Source of the DNA: Physocladia obscura
Taxonomy: Eukaryota; Chytridiomycota; Chytridiomycetes; Chytridiales; Chytriomycetaceae
Direction: 5' to 3'
Length of the DNA: 16,842 nucleotides
Assembly (NCBI GenBank): GCA_027596945.1
Contig: JADGJH010000063.1
Coordinates: 18,538 to 35,379 of the forward strand
Shown here one piece after another: positions 9,155 to 16,842 of this stretch (its first letter is position 1; each line of letters begins with the position of its first letter). Both the position numbers and the translations under genes were made by a program. The notes beneath the pieces are model-generated. The model was not told the DNA's origin, ran no database searches, and saw only the letters and a list, made by a program, of their open reading frames with translations.

Positions 9155-11302
9155 TTAACAAGGAGGATTAGCTATGCCAGATGGGTAACTCCAAATCGAG
9201 AACCCTTTCGATGCGCCGCCTGCGACAAGGGTTCCTGTACAACTACCAGTGTTAAACAGAGGACACCAAGTTCCATTTCCAATCATCATCGCGACAGACC
9301 AGCTACCGGTTGAAATAGGCTTAACATAAGCAGCATACAAGTTTACATCGTTGACAGACTCTGCTTTACAGATTGCCACATTCGCATTATTTTGAATTCC
9401 AAGACTTGATCGAAGAGCAGATAAAGTTGGAATGACCGTGTTCAATGAACCAAAGGCAGAATTCAAAAGATGAGGACTGTATATGGAAGGAGTTCCTGGA
9501 TGCGTCATTATGTATACATACGCTTGTGTAAGCCAGGTAATATACGTTGTCGCATCGGGAGAAATATCAGCGAATGCCATAATTCTTTGGCCACTCCACA
9601 ACCCACCTGAATCCCCAGTATCGTGATTATCAACCATTGTGACAGTCTGAAGTGGATGGGTGCCAATAATTCCAGGTAGTGACCCCGTCGTTGAATTCAA
9701 AAACGCGAAATTATTATTGTTGATGGCGCAAGTTAATGCATACTTGGTGACAAAATCAAATGCATGACAAGTTGTGTTTGAAACCCAGGTTCCCAATGCT
9801 GCAGCAGATGAACTAATTGAAAGGGTACTGCATGAGTCAAGCGAACCGGAGATCCAGTTTTCTGCAACGCAAAACGAGTCAATTGCTTTGCTGCTGTCAA
9901 TAGTATTGTACGTGTACGCTGTGTTTGCGTTGCACCAAGTTTCTTGTTGAGCTGGATCCACAAACTCGTTGAAGTATGTTTGCGCATATCCTAGGACAAA
10001 GTCAAATCTGGCACCGACATAAGGAAATTGAAACCCTCCCGACGATAAATCTGCACGAAGCTGACAGAGGTAATTTCGGTAGTCGTTTAGGACAGTTGGG
10101 TTCAAGAAATCTAAGTCACGTCCTCCGGCGAAACCTTCTCCTGTGTCTTTATTTGGACCACACCCAGTTGAAGAAGGTGTTATAGCAGTATTGGTGCACA
10201 CAACTGACGCCGTGTTGCAGGCTTCGTCATCGCTTGTGATGTATGTTGAAGGCCAGTATGAATCTTGAAAATCACACCTATATAGAATTCTGTTGAACAG
10301 CAAAAAAAAAATGGAAATGTGTAAAAATTTAACAAACCAGCCAGTGTATCCAACACGGTGATTGAAAACGGCATCATATACTGGACCAATACCCGCATTT
10401 CTCAAAGCGGTAACAACAGAACGTAGATCAGTTTCCAGACCGTATGAGGAGTTGAAAACGTTCAGCCGACGTGGCAAATATCCTTGCGTTGCTCCAGAGT
10501 CTGCCGGAGGCGGAAGCCATGCATAATTTGCCCCAGCAGCTGCTATTTTGCTGATATTAGCTTGCAAACTTTGGTAAAACGAAGCCGTTGATGAAGAGTC
10601 CCAATCAAAAGCTTGAAATAAAATAGTCGGAGGAGTGGAGGTCGCTGTAGATGAAGAAGTTGTGGAAGTTGTTTGAGTCGTAGTAGAAGTCGTAGAAGAT
10701 GTAACCACATAGTTATTCGTGTCATTATTATCATAGTAAGTGGTTCCATTGACCACGTATTTCACATAAAACTCGTCAACAGAGGACACTGATGCTGAAA
10801 ATATCCAAGTTTCATAACCGTTTGATTGCGAGGCTTGATAGGTCGCGTTGATCACGTTCAGATTATTGTTCCAGTTGCTTCCAGTTGTTGAATAGATGAC
10901 TTGAACTATTTTTACATAAGCAATATTTTGAACCCAAATTACGCCCGAGAGTGTTCCTGAAGTGTATCCGTAGCTTTCGACTTCTACTTTTGGCCCAGTT
11001 GTAGCGGATGGAACCGACGAATGAACCGTTGTCACGAGATCCTGAATTTCACAACTATTTCAGCATGGATAGCCTGGATTTGAAGTTTGCCTTACCACTT
11101 GGCGCTTAACTTTCGTGGCTGTTGACGTAGTGGCTTTTAAGCCTATCGCTCTTCTTGGCGTATTCGAGTGCTGATCGGAATTATTTGTGAGAATGTCAAG
11201 GCTGAGATCAGATCATAAAGCATCTTTTGGGCTCACCGTCGTTTGCGCCAGCGCTGAAAAGCAAGAAATCAAACAAATCACGGTGATCAACAGATGTTTC
11301 AT
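9155..11302 (-). CDS. Secreted alpha-amylase, CBM21 starch-binding domain plus GH13 catalytic domain
   Basis: Extracellular enzyme predicted to cut internal alpha-1,4 bonds of starch or glycogen. Exons on the - strand: 11302-11237, 11170-11096, 11041-10338, 10277-9155, giving 655 residues. Residues 1-19 are a clear signal peptide (MKHLLITVICLISCFSALAQ), followed by a short segment with dibasic sites RR (28-29) and KR (44-45) that could be Kex2-processed. A CBM21-like domain (about 66-159) ends in YYDNNDTNNYVV, typical of that family. A Thr/Ser linker leads to GH13 (about 186-655). Catalytic residues: Asp374 in RFDFVLGY (codon 10001-10003), Glu421 in VAENW (9860-9862), Asp501 in DNHDTG (9620-9622); the first conserved region reads DAVFNH. 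AWLPPPADSGATQGYLP resembles the plant/archaeal GH13_6/7 branch more than fungal Taka-amylase. The start Met gives the signal peptide, which supports the two small 5' exons. Confidence 0.88.
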
Positions 11303-12196
11303 TGATTTTTTTTCTTTATTGTTTCCATTACACTAAAATTTTTTGAGGTTAAATTACTCTCGGGGATCATGTGACTAGATCTTGACGAGGAGCAGCTTGC
11401 TCTCAAAAGCTGCTGTCTATGTGCTTTAGAAACTATTTATTGACTACTTGCATTGGTTACTCGGTCCATCTGAAACAAACGAGCGTTTTATATTTTCAAT
11501 TTCGGTGAATCAATCAACAAATGAATTTAAAAATTTTAATTCCATTAAACATGCCGCAACAAACGATCTATCAAAAATCTTGATTATGCTATTATCAAAA
11601 TTACGAAATGAATATTCGTGCTGTCAGCTTTGTCACTGTTCTGACTCAACCACGTTCCTAAATCACATGATGATTATTTCAGCAAGACACTCGCTATCCG
11701 GTTCGGACTCTTTTCCAGGCGACATATCCCCAATCCAATGTCGATAACGAAAAGAGTAAAATTGTGTGAAGTGTGAATCACGGAGCGCGTCGGGGGATCA
11801 GAAAAAATCGTTTTGAGGCTTTACGAGTTCCTCGCACGTTTAATCCACCATACGACGCTCAAGTGGTGTTAAAGGCCTTCAGCAAGTGAAAATAGATACA
11901 TAAAAATTTGCGACGAGCATTTCTTGCATTCAGTTGAGCGAAATGAACCATTTTGGATTCATCACGGAAGTGTTTTAGGTTCTTGATATATGACAGTCAC
12001 ACCAGAGAATCTGAATTCAATTGGATGCAGCGTCATTACAAGTAGAAATTGCAAGAGCAGGTTTGAAAGACGGAATAAACTGTATGAGGAGTAAACCCAG
12101 AACAGTCGAAATTGCTGACGAAAAAATGGTGATGATTGAGGAGCAAAAATTGAAAATTCAATGAATTCAATAAAATAAAAAAATCGACAACAAACA
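11303..12196. promoter_or_regulatory. Divergent intergenic region between amylase and glycosyltransferase
   Basis: These 894 bases hold no convincing gene. They must contain the promoters of both flanking genes. On the amylase side a TATA-like ATAAATAG (- strand, 11434-11441) lies about 135 bases upstream of the ATG, and an inverted repeat lies between them (11391-11414). On the glycosyltransferase side the last 40 bases before the ATG are A-rich. No clear sugar-repressor motif was recognised. An open frame at 11448-11747 has no recognisable protein character. Confidence 0.5.
11391..11414. repeat. Perfect 8-bp inverted repeat upstream of the amylase
   Basis: AGCAGCTT (11391-11398) and AAGCTGCT (11407-11414) are exact reverse complements separated by 8 bases. 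The repeat lies about 90 bases upstream of the amylase ATG, so it could be a dimeric regulator site or a hairpin in the 5' UTR. It may also be chance. Confidence 0.4.
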
Positions 12197-13984
12197 ATGA
12201 CAAACTACAAACAATTCACAAATTCACTCATTAAGAGATTAATAATCATATTAGCTTTCATGTTATGGTTTTATTTCATCATAGTAAGCAAGTTCGGGAA
12301 TTTTATATCTTTGCCTACAGAAGACGTAGCACAAGACACGATCAAAACAATCTCGAATTCAAATATTGATCTAATACAAATTCAGTTTCTGGATTATTTG
12401 AATGGCGAGCTCGGAATGGAATAGTATGTATCTGTTGAATATTTTCCCAAAAATGGCTCTGTTTTTTTTTAAATATAATATATATGCTTACAAAACTATA
12501 GTGAAGCGGTCTTTGGTGGCTCTCTCGCGGAAAAACCTTCGTTTGATAGCAGGAAAGCTTGGAAACTTGTGCATGAACACGCCAAACACGTGTCAAACAC
12601 TAACTTACGTTCAGTAATAATTGATAATTTCAATTCAGTCTTACGCGCACACTATATTTCTTATTTAATGCTGCATGACTCCAAAATATCTGACCTTCAA
12701 AGGCTTTCAATCAACACCCCAATGAAAAACGCCAAAGACATTCAAAAAAAAATACACGCGATGCGTCAACTGCAGAGTGTCATGAAAACAATGACGAAAA
12801 GTCTCGAATTTAAACTTTATCCTTGGATCAAGCCTCGGTATTCATCTGTTCACCACATGCGGACAGCAATTGTGAAAAATTCAGTCGGTATAATTATTCT
12901 CTGTGCGAAATCCGACTATTTTCATGTAACTGCGCATCTAGTGGAATCGCTTCGTCTTGTCCTCAAAGTAGCATTACCAATTCAAATATACTATTCTGGC
13001 CATGACGAGAACAGCTTCAGTCTCAACAAAAATCAACGAGATTTTCTATCCTTGTCAACAGGTGTAACCGTTTTGTCCCTCCATGACTACTATCCTGCAG
13101 CAACTACTCCCAAAAAAGGCTGCGATCGCCAAGAAGAATGCAATAGCACATCTTTTTTGAAGCCATTTGCAATCCTTGCATCAAATTTCAGTACAGTCTT
13201 ATATATGGATCCTGGAACATTTTTTCTCCTGTCGCCAATATACGTGCTCGATTCGCAAAGTTTCCAAAACACTGGTATCGTAATTTATCGAAGCAAGAAA
13301 ACATGGCTTCCTCATCATGGAAGTCCATACGTGTCTCGATACGTTAGTGGCAACACTGGCGGCGGATATATGGCGGCAGCACAGTCTGTTATTGAAACTT
13401 CAGAACCCAACAGCAGCAGTGGATCCATAACCGAAATGGATGGCGGATTTATTGTTGTTGATAAGGCACGACCTGGGGTGTTCATGTCAATTATGGCGGC
13501 TGCGGCGGCTGCGGTTTTGATGAATTCAAAAGAGCTAATGGGGAAGAAAAAAAGTACTAGCTCTACAGCAACGTTTTTGATGGACGTAAACGTGGAAAAT
13601 GAGGACGACAGAATCTGGCGTGCAATGGAAGTTTTGCGCGTTCCATTTAAATTTAATCCATCGTATTCTGGAGTGATTGGTGTCAAGGATATGGAGCGCA
13701 GCATTGATGGATTCACAGTCATTTGCGGAGAAAATGTGCTACAATTGAACGAGGAAAATCAGCCGTTTTGGGTTGGTAGTGGAGGAATCTCAGCGAATCA
13801 TTACGTAATGAGTGAGCTGTTGTGGATGGCCGCACAATTTAATTGGACGCCAGATCAACTCTTGTGGCTTGACAAGAAAACAAATTGTATGAGGCAAGCC
13901 ACGGAAAAAACTTCGATGCTCAACCGAAAGCAAACAAAATTGATTGAAGAATATCGAAAAAGCTTTGTTAAACTGGTTTCGTAA
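12197..13984 (+). CDS. Type II membrane glycosyltransferase, GT71/Mnn1-like alpha-mannosyltransferase
   Basis: Predicted Golgi enzyme adding mannose to protein glycans. Exon 1 is 12197-12423, the intron 12424-12501 (gtatgt donor, ctatag acceptor), exon 2 12502-13984; the split codon makes Tyr76 and the product is 569 residues. Residues about 14-30 are a single hydrophobic segment (LIIILAFMLWFYFII) after a short basic tail: a signal anchor with the catalytic domain in the lumen. The core KPFAILASNFSTVLYMD (about 295-312), the TGIVIYRS stretch and MDGGFIVVDK follow the GT71 pattern in which an Ala/Ser-rich helix leads to a DxD motif. Here DxD is replaced by Asp-Pro-Gly (312-314). Before the TM exon is added, the second exon would lack any membrane anchor, which supports the intron. 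The weak family match leaves GT8- or GT32-type relatives possible. Confidence 0.75.
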
Positions 13985-14568
13985 AGAGAAAAACAAAATA
14001 AATTAAGAATTCAACCGTGATTGCTGTCTTGAGTGTCTAAATGCTTATGGCACTGTCTGAATACTCAGGGTGCACCACATATTTTATTCTACCTATATTT
14101 ATTGATACTTTTGTGAACTTTCTTTCTTTTGTGGGACTTGGGAATAGTTGTAATTTGCATTTAGTTTTTATTGCTACTTGCATTCAATTTTTGATATTTC
14201 TATCGCTTACTGGTACATAATAGAGTAATAATGAATAACTGTAAGTAAAATAAAACATGAATTCCCTGTCACCGAAATTCCTGATATAATCAGAAACGTC
14301 AACAAAAATCATCGATATCAGCCGTTCCATATTAGTCGTATTAGCCATGCAGAGTGAGCAGAAGTGTAACTATATTAATACCAAACAAATACGGAGAAGA
14401 TTAAATGTTTTTTACGTTCACTGAGCTGAAACTGGTCAATTTTTTTTTGACTAGATCCAAGAGATTCGGGTGGTGAATGCTTCTCGGTATTATCACAGAT
14501 TAAGTTGCCATTAGTGGTGAAACTGCATGGACCTATTTGTACCTAGCATTTGTTTTATTTTCGCAAAA
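13985..14568 (+). other. Intergenic spacer: glycosyltransferase 3' UTR and VOC-cupin promoter
   Basis: AATAAA occurs at 13997-14002, right after the glycosyltransferase stop, and is the likely poly(A) signal. The rest is AT-rich with no gene that I can support. The 3' part must hold the promoter of the next gene. Confidence 0.5.
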
Positions 14569-16514
14569 ATGCTTGTGGCGCCATGCACAAATTTGAACGA
14601 GAATGTCGACTTTTTCATCGACAAGCTCGGCTTCCGAGTCTCTCGAATCAGCCCCGCCGACGATCCAAATATTGCCGTTCTGTCAGGGTGAAAAATGCCA
14701 TTTGCAATTAAAAAAATGAAAAAACAACTTGCGCTTGGCTCCTGACTCTGAAAAAAAATAATCAAACAGACCAAATGGATATACCGTCCGGCTTGAGAAA
14801 GCGTTAACAGATGTTCCGAAAGCAGCGGAGGGAGCTGTAGGAATCTTATTGCGTATTGAATGCACGGCTGATCAAATTCCGTCTGGGCTTGCTTTCTCAC
14901 AGTTGGTTCACGCACCGAATGGATTGCCGGTTGTTTTTGAAAACATAAATCCTCCTCGTGCAATATTCAAGATTGCAGATCCGGTACAATCATTGGTTAT
15001 TACCCGATCGGCGATAACAGCCGACGGCGTTCAGGGACGTGCAGGAATGCTTTACTCTGATTTGATTCCAGGAAGACTTGGCGGAGCTTTTATATTGGTT
15101 TGAAGCTGCTTTATTTGTATTCGCTCACTCCAATACACTTCTTTTAAACAATTTCCGTCAGTCCGAAATTGAAATTTCAACTGGAGGCCCCGTTAAAGAC
15201 TACGTGCATTACCATCAAATCCGGTTTCAATTCATATACGTCAAGAAAGGCTGGGTGCGTGTGGTTTATGAAGATCAAGGTGAAGCGTTCGTCATGAACG
15301 CGGGCGATTGCGTGATACAACCGCCCGGGATCCGACATCGCGTGTTGGAGTCTTCACAAGGTTTGCAGGTGATTGAAGGCAGTGCGCCGGCCGTACATGA
15401 CACGTATGGGGACTTGGAGATGGTGTTACCGAATACCAGCGTTGCTACGGCAGCTGAAAAAAGAGATTTGGCAGTATACGATTCCCCGAGGGTTTGGAAC
15501 GGACAACGCTTTCATTTCTATCGGCGGCCTCAAAGTGGCGAGAAGGCAGCATCGGGTTTGAGAGATTTGGGGATGCGAGAGGCGTCTGGAGGGGAGTTCT
15601 CATTGGTGGTTTTGGAGTTGGGTAAAGGTGACAAAAAGGTGCTGTTGCATGAAAACGAGCTGCAGTTTTATCATGTATTGAAGGGTGGAGTTGTTGTTTC
15701 TGAAGAAGAACTAACTTCAAACGATGGTAGCGGAAAGCTGGTTGGAAAAATTGAACTCAGAGAGGGCGACAGTTGCGCGTTTCCATCACACCGAAAATAT
15801 AATGTGGAGGTAGAGGAAGACACGGAGGTGTTGGAGTTGACAGTGCCATTCTCAACAAATTTAAAAAAAAAAAAAAAAAAAGAACGGACAAAAAAAAAAA
15901 TGTTCATTACAACAACTTACAATGGAGTAACTGTCGGTCTGGCATCGCTCGAGGTCGGCACAGTCCCAGACACAATACAGTACGCTGTTGTAACCGCAAA
16001 CACAACCAACTGGCTTACATTTGGTACCAACATTACTGGATTTGACCCTTTGCAAACAGCAGGAAGTTCTTCGGCACCGTTATACCTTCAAGCCGTTACA
16101 CAAAATACAGCCACTTTCGCGGCATTATGGAGAACTGCGGCGGAGTTGAATGATACGCAGGAAACCAATATTATTGCCCTCAATACTATAACCGGCTCAG
16201 CGGGAGCTTTCGAACTGCGCAGCAAAGATTTAACTGAAGGGCTTGGCTTTTGTGATTCCACAGGATCGGCAGAAGACAGTCAGCTTTGTTTGTCATACTC
16301 GTTTACTGAGTTTGCCGAGTTTCACCTTGTTGACGGAACAAGTACGGGTGTTACGGGTACCACCGCTACCAACATTAGTGCCACCACTACCACTGATTCC
16401 AAAGCCGGTACTACAGCCAGTGCTTCTGCCATAACTACAGGCAAGTCCGATGCTTTTGCTATTTCTGATCATTATTTTTGGTTTGGCCTTTTTTTTTTGA
16501 TTACCCAAATTTGA
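14569..16514 (+). CDS. VOC (glyoxalase-like) plus double-cupin protein, open frame fused to a GPI-like domain
   Basis: Exons 14569-14687, 14770-15097 and 15162 onward; introns 14688-14769 and 15098-15161 rejoin in frame (LSG|PNGYTVRLE and GGAFIL|SEIEIS). Residues 1-about 120 form a VOC-like domain (NLNENVDFFIDKLGFRV, then IAVLSG). Residues about 120-245 hold cupin 1: GGPVKDYVHYHQIRFQ and GDCVIQPPGIRH give putative metal ligands His165, His167, Gln172 and His208, with Gln where cupins usually have Glu. Residues about 255-390 look like a weaker second cupin (LLHENELQFYHVLKGG, then GDSCAFPSHRKYN). VOC plus cupin with a DYVH.H and VRVVYEDQG signature resembles bacterial proteins of unknown substrate. 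The natural end should be near LELTVPF (about 15850), but there is no stop: the frame runs through K6ERTKKK to 16514 (599 residues). An alternative upstream in-frame ATG is at 14527; 14569 fits the domain start better. Confidence 0.72.
15857..15900 (+). repeat. Double poly(A) tract joining the cupin and GPI-like coding parts
   Basis: A run of about 19 A, then gaacggac, then about 10 A, ends at an ATG at 15900-15902. In frame it encodes poly-Lys. Homopolymers of this length are prone to sequencing and assembly error, and A-rich leaders are common just upstream of fungal start codons. Confidence 0.7.
15900..16514 (+). CDS. Ser/Thr-rich GPI-anchor-like surface protein (separate gene or 3' part of the fusion)
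   Basis: From the ATG at 15900 the frame encodes 204 residues. An ordered part of about 140 residues (from ITTTYNGVTVGLASLEVG) is rich in Asn-x-Ser/Thr sites and has a Cys pair in GFCDSTGSAEDSQLC. It is followed by a Thr/Ser/Ala-rich stalk and ends in a short hydrophobic tail (HYFWFGLFFLITQI) after KSDAFAIS. Stalk plus hydrophobic C-terminus is the layout of fungal GPI-anchored wall proteins. No N-terminal signal peptide is present in this frame, so as it stands it would not be secreted; a missing upstream exon, or truncation, would explain that. I do not recognise the folded part. Confidence 0.5.
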   Translation: MFITTTYNGVTVGLASLEVGTVPDTIQYAVVTANTTNWLTFGTNITGFDPLQTAGSSSAPLYLQAVTQNTATFAALWRTAAELNDTQETNIIALNTITGSAGAFELRSKDLTEGLGFCDSTGSAEDSQLCLSYSFTEFAEFHLVDGTSTGVTGTTATNISATTTTDSKAGTTASASAITTGKSDAFAISDHYFWFGLFFLITQI

Positions 16515-16519
16515 ACATT

Positions 16520-16525
16520 AATAAA
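16520..16525 (+). terminator. Poly(A) signal AATAAA after the GPI-like reading frame
   Basis: AATAAA lies 6 bases after the stop at 16512-16514. No such signal lies between the cupin part and the GPI-like part, which favours a single transcript. Confidence 0.5.
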
Positions 16526-16617
16526 TGAGAGAAAAAAAACAAAGTAATAATGGTATTTTCCAAACTAACTGAATTGGGCGTCAGTAGACGACAGAGGAGG
16601 CATGTTTTGTCTGTCGC

Positions 16618-16842
16618 ATTAGCAGAAGACTCCATCACTGTTCCCAATTAATCTGTTCTTCTCAAACACTAATGTCTCTTGATGTAAAGATTTTGTTGCT
16701 GTTGGAGATTTGGATAAATTGAATAGTGAGAAGGACATGAGTCGACCGCTGCGCCCGTCGTTGAAGGGATCGAAGGGGACGAGCACGGGCATCGGCGAGC
16801 TGGCGGACGGACTCGGGGTGCGCGGGCTGGTAGCGGACCGGG
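16618..16842. other. Edge of a neighbouring gene in a GC-rich block, strand undecided
   Basis: The last 102 bases are about 74% GC and open in several frames. On the + strand an ATG at 16737 starts MSRPLRPSLKGSKG and runs off the window. On the - strand an open frame enters from the right edge, includes PMPVLVPFDPFNDGRSGRLM, and stops at about 16618. Either could be real: a 5' end on + or a 3' end on -. High GC opens all frames, so neither is strongly supported. Confidence 0.35.

Noticed and set aside
11361..11367. CGGGGAT as a carbon-catabolite repressor (CreA/Mig1) site in the amylase promoter
   Set aside because: Neither strand fits SYGGRG, and the site is single.
11448..11747. 99-codon open frame in the amylase/glycosyltransferase spacer
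   Set aside because: No domain, signal peptide or biased composition, and it sits where both divergent promoters must lie.
14511..14963. 150-codon open frame on the - strand over the VOC exons
   Set aside because: It covers exon, intron and exon of the VOC-cupin gene and shows no recognisable family.

Overview
This is eukaryotic, almost certainly fungal, DNA. Genes are cut by short GT..AG introns (52-96 nt) with pyrimidine-rich 3' ends, spacers are AT-rich, AATAAA signals follow stop codons, and two families (a CBM21-bearing amylase and a GT71-type mannosyltransferase) are typical of fungi. A zoosporic, early-diverging fungus such as a chytrid is my best inference, because ascomycetes rarely carry a PARP of this kind. 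No sequence search was possible.

Region 1 (about 147-9060, + strand) is one giant gene with ten exons in the window; its 5' end probably lies further left. It encodes more than 2,770 residues: a basic nuclear-type N-terminus, roughly 35-40 ankyrin repeats, a charged helical linker, a WGR domain, the PARP helical regulatory domain, a PARP catalytic domain with an intact H-Y-E triad, two distant CxxC knuckles, a PBZ-type poly(ADP-ribose)-binding zinc finger, and an acidic Asp/Asn tail. It resembles an ankyrin/WGR PARP of the C. elegans PME-5 type with a PAR reader added at the C-terminus, so one polypeptide would both write and read PAR.

Region 2 (9155-11302, - strand) is a secreted alpha-amylase in four exons: signal peptide, dibasic pro-segment, CBM21 starch-binding domain, Ser/Thr linker, GH13 catalytic domain. 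It converges on the PARP gene with only 94 bp between stop codons, and both poly(A) signals lie in that gap.

Region 3 (12197-13984, + strand) is a two-exon type II membrane glycosyltransferase, probably Golgi and GT71/Mnn1-like. Its usual DxD motif reads DPG. It diverges from the amylase across an 894-bp spacer.

Region 4 (14569-16514, + strand) is a three-exon VOC/glyoxalase-like plus double-cupin enzyme with a bacterial-looking domain arrangement. Its last exon has no stop codon; the frame runs through a poly-Lys-encoding A tract into a Ser/Thr-rich, GPI-anchor-like protein. This is either a true fusion, a lost stop, or an assembly error.

Region 5 (about 16740-16842) is an abrupt jump from about 33% to about 74% GC at the right edge, probably the end of a neighbouring gene whose strand I cannot fix. 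I see no tRNA, rRNA, CRISPR array or transposon.
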